Assembly: GCA_029863245.1 (NCBI GenBank)
Contig: JAOTVV010000005.1
Coordinates: 1-64,000, forward strand
Source: Gemmatimonadota bacterium
GTDB taxonomy: Bacteria; Gemmatimonadota; Gemmatimonadetes; Gemmatimonadales; GWC2-71-9
DNA length: 64,000 nt
Direction: 5' to 3'
A program made the translations under genes and the position numbers. Below, in pieces: positions 1 to 8,917 of the stretch (position 1 is its first letter; the number at the start of each line of letters is the position of its first letter). The notes under the pieces are model-generated. The model had not been told where the DNA came from. It ran no database searches and saw only the letters and a program-made list of their open reading frames with translations.

Positions 1-274
1 CGTGGTCTCGGAGCTGCGGATGCTCGGGACGGAGCTCGGCCTCCAGTCGATCCTGGTCCGTGGCGACGAGGCTCGGCTGCGGTTCCGGACCGGCGCGACC
101 CCACGCCTCATGCGTCTCACCGCCGCATTGGATGATGTCCAGTTTGCGGCCGACGTTCGGCACACGGTTCCGCTTGCGATGCGCCTCCGACGCTTGGGGG
201 GACTGGGGATCGAGGCAGGACTGGTTCGGGCGCTCAGCGCCGCAGTTGGCACCGATACAGAAGGAGAGGGGTAG
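1..274 (+). CDS. mfd: Transcription-repair coupling factor Mfd, C-terminal end (partial)
   Basis: Only the last ~90 residues are present; the gene enters from the left edge, so a GTG at position 2 is not a real start. The segment has the alternating basic/hydrophobic pattern of the Mfd C-terminal domain (D7), the autoinhibitory module of the DNA translocase that removes stalled RNA polymerase and recruits UvrA. Support is the sequence feel of the C-terminal region (LRMLGTELGLQSI... followed by a short beta-rich segment) and the next genes, a PpiC-like lipoprotein and surA, an order I associate with mfd in related genomes. The helicase motifs lie outside the window, so the name is likely but not certain. 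The stop lies only 8 bases before the next start, which suggests co-transcription. Confidence 0.6.
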   Translation, partial: VVSELRMLGTELGLQSILVRGDEARLRFRTGATPRLMRLTAALDDVQFAADVRHTVPLAMRLRRLGGLGIEAGLVRALSAAVGTDTEGEG

Positions 275-282
275 GACCGTAC

Positions 283-1701
283 ATGCACCGATTCGTGTTC
301 GTTTTTGTGCTCACCGTGGGGCTGGTTGCGTGCAGCTTGCAGGACGCCTTCCGGGGGGACGTTGGCATCGTCGCGCGCGGCGGGCCGCTGCAGCTGCAGC
401 GGGACTCGCTGGCGGCCGTTCTCGCGAGTGGGCCCAACGTGCCGCTGCGTCGGGACATCGCCGAGCAGTGGGCCTACCGTTGGGTGGAATTCGCGCTCTT
501 CGTCGAGCGGGTCGCGCAGGGAGACTCCATGCTGGACTCGGCCACCGTGCACCAGGCGATGTGGCCGGACGCGAACCAACTGTTGGTGGACCGGTACCAC
601 GACAAGCTCGCCGCAGAGCGCCTGCGTCTCGACTCGGCGGTGATCGACAGCGCCTACGCCGCCGGTGATGCACGACTCATCGACCACATCCTCATCCGCA
701 CGCGGCCCGACATGTCCCCGCCGGAGCGTGCAGCGGCCCTTCGACGCGCGGAGGCGCTGCGTGCCCGACTCCTGGCTGGCGAGTCCTGGGAGATCGCGAA
801 TCGCGACAACGACGATCCGGCTGCGAAGCAAGCCGGCGGGAGTCTGGGCGTGATCGGGCGGAACCAGATGGTGCCGCCGTTCGAGGAGGCTGCCTTCGCG
901 CTGCAGCCAGGCGAGATGTCCGCAGTGGTCGAGACCCAGTATGGATACCACGTCATCCGGCGTCCCCCGCTGCGCGAAGCCTGGGATCAGTATGCCGAAT
1001 CGGTCGAGGATGCGTTGACGGTCCGAATGGACAGCGTGTTCCTCGAGGATCTGGCCGAGCGGTGGCGCATCGATGTCCGGGGAAACGCTCCAGCCAACAT
1101 GCGGGAAGCAGCGGCGGCTCCGTTGCGGACTTTCAGGTCTGGCGAGGTTCTGGCCACCTATCGTGGCGGCAGGTTCACGTCGGCCGATTTCGTTCGGTGG
1201 CTGCAGGCTCTTCCGGTGCTGGTGCACCAGAACGTCGCGGGCGCGACCGACGAGCTGTTGCGGGAACTGGCCACGTCGCTCGTGCGCAACGAGGTGCTCG
1301 TGCGCGAGGCACGCGAGGCAGGCACGTCGCTGACCGAGGAGGAGTGGTTCGATCTCCGCGAGCGGCTTCGCGGCCAGATCGAGCAGGTAAAGACGAAGAT
1401 CGGCCTCGATTCAGCGTTTGCGGGCGCCACGACGCTGGATGCGCGTCGACGCGCGGGCGCCGATGCGGTCACAGCATACTTCTACCGCCTCGCCGCGACC
1501 CTACGCGGTGTCGTCGTGGTGCCGGCGTTCCTGGCCGCCGAGCTCCGAGACGATATGTCATGGGACGTTTCCCAGCCGGGGATCGACCAGGCGCTCGAGC
1601 TCGCAACCCGGTGGAGGCAAGAGGCCGAACAGGCCGCCGCCAGCCCGGAACCTCAGGTCCCGCTGGCCGATTCCGGCGCGCCAAAGGGTGAGAAGCGATG
1701 A
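283..1701 (+). CDS. PpiC-type peptidyl-prolyl isomerase lipoprotein
   Basis: A 472-residue secreted foldase. The N-terminus is a lipoprotein signal with lipobox LVAC (Cys17), so the mature protein should be anchored in a membrane facing the periplasm. One parvulin (rotamase) domain is visible at about residues 134-228, starting at HILIRT and ending at GYHVIR, with the conserved GGSLG and PPFEEAAF elements between. Flanking helical regions (40-125 and 235-430) look like SurA/PrsA-type chaperone arms. The gene sits between mfd and surA and overlaps surA by 4 bases (ATGA), so the two are almost certainly co-translated. Likely role: folding of exported or outer-membrane proteins. The family is clear; the substrate is unknown. 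Confidence 0.85.
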   Translation: MHRFVFVFVLTVGLVACSLQDAFRGDVGIVARGGPLQLQRDSLAAVLASGPNVPLRRDIAEQWAYRWVEFALFVERVAQGDSMLDSATVHQAMWPDANQLLVDRYHDKLAAERLRLDSAVIDSAYAAGDARLIDHILIRTRPDMSPPERAAALRRAEALRARLLAGESWEIANRDNDDPAAKQAGGSLGVIGRNQMVPPFEEAAFALQPGEMSAVVETQYGYHVIRRPPLREAWDQYAESVEDALTVRMDSVFLEDLAERWRIDVRGNAPANMREAAAAPLRTFRSGEVLATYRGGRFTSADFVRWLQALPVLVHQNVAGATDELLRELATSLVRNEVLVREAREAGTSLTEEEWFDLRERLRGQIEQVKTKIGLDSAFAGATTLDARRRAGADAVTAYFYRLAATLRGVVVVPAFLAAELRDDMSWDVSQPGIDQALELATRWRQEAEQAAASPEPQVPLADSGAPKGEKR

Positions 1702-3023
1702 GGAGCGTTCGGCGAATCGGTGTGATGGTGCTCGCGTTCGCGGCGAGCGCGACCCCCGCAGCGCTGCGGGCTCAAGATACGACCTTCGCCGTGGTCGATC
1801 GCATTGCTGCCATCGTCGGCGACAGTGTGGTTCCGCTCTCCAGGGTCGAAGAAGAGCTCAACGTCTATCGGCAGCAGGGTGGGACCGTCCCACAGGATCC
1901 CGAGGGCCGGCAGGCGCTGATGCGGGAGGTGCTCGACAAACTGATCGACGAGCAACTGATGCTTCAGGCGGCATTGCGAGACACGACGATCGCGGTGTCC
2001 GAGCAGGACGTGCAGGTGGCCGTCGAGGGCGCGATGCGGGAGATCCGTGGGCAGTTCGCGTCTGAGCTCGAGTTTCGGCGCCAGCTCGAGGAGTCGAATT
2101 TCGGGTCGTCGGAAGAGTACCGCCGCTGGTTGACTGACCAGCAGCGTCGCGAGCTGCTCCGCAGTCAGTTGCTCCAGCGCGTTCAGGAGCGGGGAGATCT
2201 CACACCTCTGGCTCCCAACGAGAAGGAGCTTCGTGCGTTTTACGAACAGAGCAAGGCGCAGCTGCAGCGCCGCCCGGCCACGGTGAGCTTCCGCCAAATC
2301 GTGATCAGGGTCGAGGCAGATAGCGCGGCCATCGTCGCGGCACGTACGTTCGCGGACAGCCTGGTTCGTGAACTCCGCAATGGGGCCGATTTCGCGCTGC
2401 TGGCGCGACGGCATTCCCAAGATGCTGGCAGCAAGGAGCAGGGTGGAGATCTCGGGTGGAGGCGTCGCGGAGATTTCGTGCCGCAGTTCGAGGCGGCGGC
2501 GTTCCGGTTGAAGCCGGGCCAGATCTCCGATCCGGTCAGGACGGTCTTCGGGTTCCACATCATCCGCGTGGAGCGCTCCCAGCCCGCCGAGGTTCAGGTC
2601 CGGCACATCTTGATCCAGCCCGCCGTGACCGACGCCGATCGGGGCCGTGCCCGAGGCCAGGCGGAAACGGTGGCCCAGGCGCTCATCGAAGGAGCACCGT
2701 TCGACTCGCTCGCGGCCGTCTACCACGACTACGCCGGGCAAGAGCAGCTCCTCATCGAAGGATTCCCGCGCGCCCAGCTGCCCCCGCTCTACCGCGATGC
2801 CGTGCAGGGCGCGGCGATCGGCGACGTCATCGGTCCGATCTTCGTCGAAGAGCAGGGCCGTGCCAAGTTCGCCGTCATCCGCGTGACGGACACGCGTCCC
2901 GAAGGGGAATACGAGTTCGAGGATCTCCGCGACCAGCTGCGGAACACGCTCGCCGAACAGAACGCGATGGAGCGATACCTGCGAACATTGCGGAACGCCA
3001 CGCACATCGAAGTCCGACTGTAG
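1698..3023 (+). CDS. surA: Periplasmic chaperone / peptidyl-prolyl isomerase SurA
   Basis: 441 residues, close to the usual SurA length. Domains in order: signal peptide to about residue 25 (cleavage near LRA-QD), SurA_N chaperone domain (about 30-165, starting VDRIAAIVGDSVV), first parvulin domain (about 195-290, FRQIVIRV to FGFHIIRV), second parvulin domain (about 297-390, VRHILIQP to FAVIRV) and a short C-terminal helix. SurA escorts unfolded outer-membrane proteins to the BAM complex. The start ATG overlaps the stop of the upstream PpiC-like gene. pdxA follows 11 bases after the stop, the same surA-pdxA order as in Enterobacteria. The architecture makes the call secure. Confidence 0.9.
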   Translation: MRSVRRIGVMVLAFAASATPAALRAQDTTFAVVDRIAAIVGDSVVPLSRVEEELNVYRQQGGTVPQDPEGRQALMREVLDKLIDEQLMLQAALRDTTIAVSEQDVQVAVEGAMREIRGQFASELEFRRQLEESNFGSSEEYRRWLTDQQRRELLRSQLLQRVQERGDLTPLAPNEKELRAFYEQSKAQLQRRPATVSFRQIVIRVEADSAAIVAARTFADSLVRELRNGADFALLARRHSQDAGSKEQGGDLGWRRRGDFVPQFEAAAFRLKPGQISDPVRTVFGFHIIRVERSQPAEVQVRHILIQPAVTDADRGRARGQAETVAQALIEGAPFDSLAAVYHDYAGQEQLLIEGFPRAQLPPLYRDAVQGAAIGDVIGPIFVEEQGRAKFAVIRVTDTRPEGEYEFEDLRDQLRNTLAEQNAMERYLRTLRNATHIEVRL

Positions 3024-3034
3024 CGACGGCGATC

Positions 3035-3952
3035 ATGCTCCCGCGCGTTGCGATCACGGTGGGGGATCCGCGCGGCATCGGACCGGAAGTCGTCACCAAG
3101 GCTCTCGCCGATCCGCCGCCGGACGCGGACTGGATGGTGATCGGGCCCGAGGCGCTGCTCGAGACCATTCCAGCGGACCGGCGGATTCCGATCCCTTCAC
3201 GCTTCCCACCTCCCGCTTCCCCCTTCACGCTCCCCCTGTCTCCCCACCAGGCGGGACTCTGTGTCAAACACTCCGTCGAGGAAGCCGTCCGTCTGGCCAT
3301 GGCCGGCGATGTCGACGCCATCGTGACGGGCCCCGCCGAGAAGCGTGCACTCCATCTTGCGGGTGTGGGCCATCCCGGGCACACCGAGTGGCTCGCCGAC
3401 CTCGCGGGCGGCGTGGACGTGGCGATGATGCTGGTGGCCGGCGGACTGCGTGTCGTGCTCGTGACGACCCACCTGCCGCTCCGGGAGGTCCCCGGTGCCG
3501 TCACGCTGGAGCGCGTGCTCGCCACGGCGCGCCTGGCCCGATCGGCGCTGGAACGTTGGTGGGACGTGCGGGCTCCGCGGCTCGCGATTTGCGCGCTCAA
3601 TCCCCACGCTGGAGAGGATGGCCTGTTTGGCTCCGAGGACGCCGAGATTCTGGCACCGGCCGCACGGGCACTCGGTGCGACAGGTCCGCTGCCGGCCGAC
3701 ACGGTCTTCGTGCGGGCCCTCCGGGGCGAGTTCGACGTGGTGGTCGTACCGTATCACGACGTGGCCATGACGGCGGTGAAGCTGGCCGGATTCGGGTCGG
3801 GCGTGAACATCACCCTCGGTCTGCCCTTTGTCCGAACCGCGCCCGACCACGGCACGGCGATGGACATCGCCGGGAAAGGAGTCGCGGATCCCGGGTCGAT
3901 GCGGGAAGCGGTGAAGCTGGCGGTGGAGCTGGGGCGACGCGCGATCGGCTGA
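3035..3952 (+). CDS. pdxA: 4-hydroxythreonine-4-phosphate dehydrogenase PdxA
   Basis: 305 residues, slightly short of the usual ~330. It oxidises 4-phosphohydroxy-L-threonine in the DXP-dependent pyridoxal phosphate pathway. The N-terminus ITVGDPRGIGPEV is the family signature. The three metal-binding histidines are recognisable in GHTEW, TTHLPL and PYHDVAM; the usual YHDQG is YHDVA here. The start ATG gives the signature at the expected place; a longer in-frame extension overlaps surA and is rejected. Odd point: residues of about 52-71 are Pro/Ser/Phe-rich, and the DNA there (3191-3246) is a copy of a pyrimidine-rich repeat that is intergenic elsewhere in the window, so part of this loop may be repeat-derived. 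Confidence 0.88.
   Translation: MLPRVAITVGDPRGIGPEVVTKALADPPPDADWMVIGPEALLETIPADRRIPIPSRFPPPASPFTLPLSPHQAGLCVKHSVEEAVRLAMAGDVDAIVTGPAEKRALHLAGVGHPGHTEWLADLAGGVDVAMMLVAGGLRVVLVTTHLPLREVPGAVTLERVLATARLARSALERWWDVRAPRLAICALNPHAGEDGLFGSEDAEILAPAARALGATGPLPADTVFVRALRGEFDVVVVPYHDVAMTAVKLAGFGSGVNITLGLPFVRTAPDHGTAMDIAGKGVADPGSMREAVKLAVELGRRAIG
3191..3246. repeat. Pyrimidine-rich short repeat inside pdxA
   Basis: The plus strand consists of units such as CCCTTCAC, GCTTCCC and CCTCCCGC repeated over about 55 bases, with almost no purines. The reverse complement matches the style of the purine-rich tracts at 15436-15490 (GGGAAGC and GGGAAGA units) and 36840-36908 (GTGAAGAGTGAAA units). Here it is translated in frame as a Pro/Ser/Phe/Thr-rich loop. 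Confidence 0.6.
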
Positions 3953-3977
3953 CGGTTGGCGGCCGCTGGGCTTGCCG

Positions 3978-5336
3978 TCAGACGGTGCCGGATTGCTCGG
4001 TCGTCTTCGGCGGGTCCGCCTTGACGAGCCGCAGGGTGCCGACCCGGCGTCCGTCCATGGTGAGCACCTCGAACTGGGCTCCGGTGGTGGTGACCCGATC
4101 GCCGACCTTTGGCAGCCGCCCGAGCGCACCGAACACGAAGCCCCCGATGGTCAGGTAGTCCTCGTCACTGATCGAGAGCCCGTACCGCTCGTTGAGATCA
4201 TCGATATCCATGTCACCGGGGAGCGTCAGTCCGTCGCCGACCGGCTGCGCCTTCGGACCGGTATGGTCGTACTCGTCGTAGATCTCGCCGACGATCTCCT
4301 CCAGCAGGTCCTCCATGGTCACGATGCCGGCAGTGCCGCCGTATTCGTCCAGCACCACGGCCATCTGCGCCTTGAGATGCTTCATGTCGGCCAGGACATC
4401 CTCGACCTCACGCGTTCCCGGAACGAAGAGCGGCTCGCGCGCGATGGAAGCCACGGTATCCCTCCCGCGGTCGGTCAGGGCACCCAGGATGTCCTTGATG
4501 TGCACCACGCCGACGAGGTCGTCGGGAGATTCGCCGTAGACGGGATACCGTGAGCGCCGCGACTGGGACACATGGTGGACGGCATCGGCAATCGTGAGGT
4601 GCGACGGGAGAGCAATCATCTCGGTGCGCGGGGTCATGACGTCAGACACGTTCTTCTCGGTGAACTCGAACACCCCCTCCAGCATGCGAAGGTCTCCTTT
4701 ATCGAGGTGTCCCGAGCGCTGGCTCTGGCGCGCCAGCATAACGATCTCCTCAGGTCGGTGCACCCGCTCAGCCTCGCTCGGTGCGCGCATCCCGAACAGG
4801 CGGAGGACCCCGTTGGCGGTCCCGTTCAGGGCCCAAATGAAGGGATTGGTCGCCACCGTGAATCCCATCAGCGGCGCCACGACCCATCGGCTGGTAGCTT
4901 CGGGATGGAGTAGGGCGAGCGCCTTCGGGGCCAGCTCTCCCAGCACGATATGCAGAAACGTGATGATCAGGAACGCGATGACGCCCGCCACGGTATGGGC
5001 CGCGATCGCATCGAACGGAGCGGGGAGGCCGTGGAAGATCGCGGAGATGGCCCCGGCCACGGCGGGCTCGCCTATCCACCCGAGACCCAGACTTGCCACG
5101 GTGATACCGAGTTGCGTGGCCGAGATGTAGCGATCGATCGATTGAATGGCCTTGAGGGCGAGCTTAGCTTTCAGGTCCCCTCGCCGGGCCCACGTCTCGA
5201 TCCTGGTGCGACGCGAGGCCACGAGCGAAAACTCCGCCGCCACGAAGAACGCGTTCGCCGCGACCAGCAGGAGCACCGCGGCGGCCCGCACGATGAAGGA
5301 TGTGAGTGTGATGCTTTCCATATGGTCGTGCTGCAC
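3978..5336 (-). CDS. CorC/HlyC-family membrane protein with CBS domains (CNNM-type)
   Basis: 452 residues. An N-terminal DUF21/CNNM transmembrane domain (about residues 10-200) has hydrophobic stretches such as AAAVLLLVAANAFFVAAEF and VIAFLIITFLHIVLGEL, followed by the typical ELAPK. A CBS pair follows (about 215-340; MTPRTEM, DLVGVVHIKDIL, AVVLDEYGGTAGIVTMEDLLEEIVG), then a C-terminal CorC/HlyC domain (about 350-440). Members act in Mg2+/Co2+ export or resistance; the label haemolysin is historical. The gene is convergent with pdxA and divergent from the CDF exporter at 5387, so the two metal-transport genes share a ~50-base intergenic space. Ion specificity cannot be read from sequence alone. 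Confidence 0.88.
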   Translation of the reverse strand: MQHDHMESITLTSFIVRAAAVLLLVAANAFFVAAEFSLVASRRTRIETWARRGDLKAKLALKAIQSIDRYISATQLGITVASLGLGWIGEPAVAGAISAIFHGLPAPFDAIAAHTVAGVIAFLIITFLHIVLGELAPKALALLHPEATSRWVVAPLMGFTVATNPFIWALNGTANGVLRLFGMRAPSEAERVHRPEEIVMLARQSQRSGHLDKGDLRMLEGVFEFTEKNVSDVMTPRTEMIALPSHLTIADAVHHVSQSRRSRYPVYGESPDDLVGVVHIKDILGALTDRGRDTVASIAREPLFVPGTREVEDVLADMKHLKAQMAVVLDEYGGTAGIVTMEDLLEEIVGEIYDEYDHTGPKAQPVGDGLTLPGDMDIDDLNERYGLSISDEDYLTIGGFVFGALGRLPKVGDRVTTTGAQFEVLTMDGRRVGTLRLVKADPPKTTEQSGTV

Positions 5337-5386
5337 AAGCTAAGGAGTCCGACAGCCGTGGCAAAGCGGCCGGTCCCGATGAGGTT

Positions 5387-6319
5387 GTGTCCGTGACCGA
5401 CACCCGTCCAACGGTTCCCGCGGCGGGAGACCCGGCGCTCCAATGCCTGCATTCCCCGCCCGAGCGGCGCGTGAGTGGGCGCGCGATCGCGCTCGTCCTG
5501 GTGGTTACGGTGGCGTACATGGGGGTGGAGGTCATCGGTGGTCTCGCGGCCAACTCGCTCGCGCTGCTGGCCGACGCCGGGCACATGTTCGCCGACGTCG
5601 GCGCCCTCGCACTCGCCCTGTTCGCGGCCTGGTTTGCCAAGCGGCCGGCGACACCCGAAAAGACCTATGGCTACCTCCGGCTCGAGATCCTCGCGGCCCT
5701 TGTGAATGGGGCGGCGCTCATGGTGGTCGCCGGGCTCATCGTGCGGGACGCGGTTCACCGTCTCACCGCCCCCCCCGCGGTCGATCCGACCATCCTGATC
5801 GGCGTGGCCAGCGTGGGTCTGGTCGTGAACCTGTTTGGGGCCTGGATGCTGCACGGTGGACACCGCGAGTCGCTCAACGTTCGCGGAGCCTACCTCCACG
5901 TGCTCGGCGATCTCCTCGGCTCGCTCGGAGCGTTGGGAGCCGGCGTGATCATCGTCGTCAGCGGTTGGGTCGTGGCCGATCCGCTGATCTCGATCGGCAT
6001 CGCGCTGCTGATACTCGTGGGTGCGTGGCGGCTCGTTCGCGACAGCACCGACGTGCTGCTCGAAGCGACGCCGCGGCACATCAGGCTCGGCGACGTGGAG
6101 CGGTCCATTGCGACCATCGGAGGCGTTGACGAAGTCCATGACCTGCACGTCTGGACGCTGACCAGTGGGGTCGTGGCCATGAGCGGGCATGCCGTGGTCG
6201 TCGATCCCGGCCAGGGCCAGCGGGTGCTGGAGACGGCGCAGGCGCGGCTGAGCGATCTGGGCATCCGACATGTGACCCTGCAGATCGAACGGGAACACAC
6301 TTGTCGGCCTACGGTCTGA
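5387..6319 (+). CDS. Cation diffusion facilitator (CDF) metal exporter, CzcD/ZitB-like
   Basis: 310 residues starting at GTG. Six membrane segments are visible between about residues 30 and 215. Metal-site motifs are in TM2 (ALLADAGHMFADV) and TM5 (YLHVLGDLLGS), giving the H/D pairs expected of zinc-type CDF antiporters. The cytoplasmic C-terminal domain (about 220-300) has the characteristic VHDLHVWTLTSG motif. The family exports Zn2+, Co2+ or Cd2+ in exchange for protons. The N-terminus contains Cys and His (LQCLHSPPE) that could bind metal. It is divergent from the CorC-type gene. Family certain; zinc is the most likely substrate. Confidence 0.9.
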   Translation: MSVTDTRPTVPAAGDPALQCLHSPPERRVSGRAIALVLVVTVAYMGVEVIGGLAANSLALLADAGHMFADVGALALALFAAWFAKRPATPEKTYGYLRLEILAALVNGAALMVVAGLIVRDAVHRLTAPPAVDPTILIGVASVGLVVNLFGAWMLHGGHRESLNVRGAYLHVLGDLLGSLGALGAGVIIVVSGWVVADPLISIGIALLILVGAWRLVRDSTDVLLEATPRHIRLGDVERSIATIGGVDEVHDLHVWTLTSGVVAMSGHAVVVDPGQGQRVLETAQARLSDLGIRHVTLQIEREHTCRPTV

Positions 6320-6328
6320 CCCGACCGC

Positions 6329-6357
6329 TTGCGCGGAACCCCCGACCCCTCTATACT
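6329..6357 (+). promoter_or_regulatory. Sigma70-like promoter of typA
   Basis: TTGCGC (6329-6334), a 17-base spacer, then TATACT (6352-6357). Transcription would start near 6364, about 43 bases before the typA start. Confidence 0.65.
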
Positions 6358-6406
6358 GGCGCACTCCAACACCGGCACGACGGTCGAGTCATCCTGAAGG
6401 TCTCCC

Positions 6407-8266
6407 TTGTCCATTCGTAACATCGCCATCATCGCGCACGTCGATCACGGGAAGACGACCCTGGTCGACAAGATGCTCCGCCAGGCGGGCGTATTCCGCG
6501 CCAACCAGGAGGTCGAGGAGCGCGTGATGGACTCGAATCCACTCGAACGCGAGCGCGGCATCACGATTCTCTCCAAGAACGCGTCGATCCGCTGGAACGA
6601 CGTGAAGATCAACCTCGTCGATACGCCGGGACACGCCGACTTCGGGGGCGAGGTCGAGCGCATCCTGGGCATGGTCGACGGCGTGCTGCTCTTGGTCGAC
6701 GCGGCGGAGGGACCGATGCCGCAGACGCGGTTCGTCACGCGGAAGGCCCTCGCCCTCCGACTCGCGCCCATTGTGGTGATCAACAAAGTGGACCGGGCAG
6801 ACGCCCGCCCGGCCGAGGTGCACGACGAGGTTCTGGAACTGTTCATGGAGCTGGAGGCGTCCGACACGCAGCTCGATGCCCCGTTCCTTTACGCCTCGGC
6901 CCGACTGGGTGTGGCGGCGAGAGAGCTGCCCACGTCCCCCCAGGCGGTCCACGGCGATCTCACTCCGCTGTTCGAGGCGATCCTCCAGCACATTCCTCCG
7001 CCGCGAGGCGAAGCTCACGGACCGTTTCAGATGCCGATTTCGACGATCGACCACTCGCCCTATCTGGGACGCGTAGCGATCGGTCGGATCGAGCGGGGGA
7101 TCGTGCGCGTGGGGCAGCCGGTGATGCTGCTCCCCCCAGGAGCAGCTGGGCTCGTGCCGGAGGAGGAACTCCGTAGCGCCCGCGTGGCACAGCTCTACGG
7201 GTTCGAAGGCCTCAAGCGCGTGGAGCTGGAGCAGGCCGAAGCAGGTGACATCGTCGCGCTGGCCGGTATCGAGGGCGTCGAGATCGGCAATACCCTGGCC
7301 GACCCATCCCGGGCGGAACGGTTGGCGAGCGTCGCCGTCGAGGAACCGACTATCTCGGTCGACTTCATGGTGAACAACTCCCCGTATTCGGGACGGGTCG
7401 GGAAGTTCGTGACCAGTCGCCAGGTTAGGGAGCGGCTGTACCGGGAGCTCGAGCGCAACGTCTCGCTTTCGGTCGAGGACACGGACCAGCCCGACGTGCT
7501 CACCGTGTCCGGCCGCGGCGAGCTGCACCTCGCGATCCTGATGGAGACCATGCGCCGTGAGGGGTACGAGTTCCAGGTCAGTCGGCCCCGCGTGATCACC
7601 AAGGTCGGGCTCCGTGGCGAACGGCTCGAGCCGTACGAAGAGCTGGTCGTGGACGTTCCCGAGGGGATGTTGGGAACCGTGATGGAGACCCTGGGACCGC
7701 GGCGAGCCGAGATGCTCGACATGCGCAATCACGGAGGCGGACGGGTGCGCTTGAGCTTCCGCATCCCGGCGCGCGGCCTCTTTGGGTACCGCGGGGAGTT
7801 CCTCACGGAGACCCGCGGAGAGGGCATTCTGCACCACCGGTTTCTGGACTATGGGAGCTGGGCAGGCCCGCTCGCTGGGCGCACGCGGGGTGTCCTGGTG
7901 GCCGATCGTGAGGGTGTCGCGGTCGGATACGCCCTGTGGAACCTCCAGGAGCGGGCCACCATGTTCGTGCGGCCCGGGGACGAGGTCTACGAGGGGATGA
8001 TCGTGGGCGAACACGTCCGATCCGGCGATCTCGACGTGAACCCGCTCAAGGGGAAGAAGCTCACCAACATGCGCACCACGGCCTCCGACGGGAACATCCA
8101 GCTGGAGCCGCCACGAGAGATCACGTTGGAGCTTGCGCTCGAGTACATCGAGGACGATGAACTGATCGAGGTGACACCGGCCGCCGTGCGCTTGCGAAAA
8201 CGAGCCTTGGCTGCTATTCAGCGAAAGAAAGCGGCTCGCCAGGCGAGGGCCGCCAATGGGGAGTAG
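6407..8266 (+). CDS. typA: Ribosome-binding GTPase TypA/BipA
   Basis: 619 residues, full length. The translational GTPase G domain carries Walker [14 protein letters not shown] (about residues 8-20), switch [15 protein letters not shown] and NKVDR. It is followed by EF-Tu-like domain II, EF-G-like domains III and V, and the BipA-specific C-terminal domain ([31 protein letters not shown] region, near 545-580). TypA binds the ribosome and is needed for 50S assembly and growth under cold or other stress. The start is TTG at 6407, which gives the canonical N-terminus [15 protein letters not shown] with only a weak Shine-Dalgarno; a good promoter lies just upstream. Confidence 0.96.
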   Translation: MSIRNIAIIAHVDHGKTTLVDKMLRQAGVFRANQEVEERVMDSNPLERERGITILSKNASIRWNDVKINLVDTPGHADFGGEVERILGMVDGVLLLVDAAEGPMPQTRFVTRKALALRLAPIVVINKVDRADARPAEVHDEVLELFMELEASDTQLDAPFLYASARLGVAARELPTSPQAVHGDLTPLFEAILQHIPPPRGEAHGPFQMPISTIDHSPYLGRVAIGRIERGIVRVGQPVMLLPPGAAGLVPEEELRSARVAQLYGFEGLKRVELEQAEAGDIVALAGIEGVEIGNTLADPSRAERLASVAVEEPTISVDFMVNNSPYSGRVGKFVTSRQVRERLYRELERNVSLSVEDTDQPDVLTVSGRGELHLAILMETMRREGYEFQVSRPRVITKVGLRGERLEPYEELVVDVPEGMLGTVMETLGPRRAEMLDMRNHGGGRVRLSFRIPARGLFGYRGEFLTETRGEGILHHRFLDYGSWAGPLAGRTRGVLVADREGVAVGYALWNLQERATMFVRPGDEVYEGMIVGEHVRSGDLDVNPLKGKKLTNMRTTASDGNIQLEPPREITLELALEYIEDDELIEVTPAAVRLRKRALAAIQRKKAARQARAANGE

Positions 8267-8317
8267 GGGAGGTGATTCAACCTCATTCGTATCGCGCCGG
8301 AGGCGCAGGAGGGAGTA

Positions 8318-8539
8318 ATGCGGCCGTGGGAAACGTCGTACTCGCCGATCACCGCTCGCCACGAATCGGATGATGACGAGTCCAGTTACGACGAATTCGA
8401 AGAAGACGAGGAGCTCGACGAAGACGAAGACGAGGACGACAAGGAGGAGGAAGACGACGACTACGACGACTACGAGGACTCGTTCGACGACGATTACAGC
8501 GAGGTGCCTCGACGCAGCAGGCGAGGGGACTGGGACTAG
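8318..8539 (+). CDS. Highly acidic small protein of unknown function
   Basis: 73 residues with a strong ribosome-binding site (AGGAGGG) 5 bases before the ATG. Residues 17-62 are almost entirely Asp, Glu, Ser and Tyr, with runs such as DEDEDEDD and EEEDDDYDDYEDS; the last ten residues are basic (RRSRRGDWD). I recognise no domain. Such poly-acidic proteins may bind cations or basic proteins, but that is a guess. The gene follows typA by 51 bases and may be read from the same transcript. The clear RBS argues that it is real; codon repetition (GAC/GAG/GAA) suggests growth by slippage. Confidence 0.6.
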   Translation: MRPWETSYSPITARHESDDDESSYDEFEEDEELDEDEDEDDKEEEDDDYDDYEDSFDDDYSEVPRRSRRGDWD

Positions 8540-8655
8540 GACGTCGGTCGGGAGCCTCCGGTGGCAGCTGGGTGGCGCGTCCCGTCCCCGGCCGGGCGTG
8601 CCACGCGCTCGGGGGTAGAGCCGGCGGCGCGGACTCCCTAGATTCCGAGTCCCCG

Positions 8656-8729
<74 letters not shown>

Positions 8730-8917
8730 TTGGATGCCGGCGGTTAGGCGGTTCTAGATAGAACAAGCAACGATGCCCCGTGGGGTGCGCAGGCGCCCGG
8801 CTGGGCGTTCTCATCTGGCCCCTTCCGTGATGCTGCGGTGTCGATTCCGGTGTCGGCTGACCCTGAGAAGCCCCGGCACCTCGCGCGATCTGTCAACGAT
8901 GTGCGCTCGCCGGGACG

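Noticed and set aside
1653-3005. Long open frame on the minus strand opposite surA
   Set aside because: It mirrors surA exactly and has no start signal or recognisable domain; high GC makes such antisense frames common.
6389-8362. Long open frame on the minus strand opposite typA
   Set aside because: No domain or RBS; typA on the plus strand explains the codon pattern.
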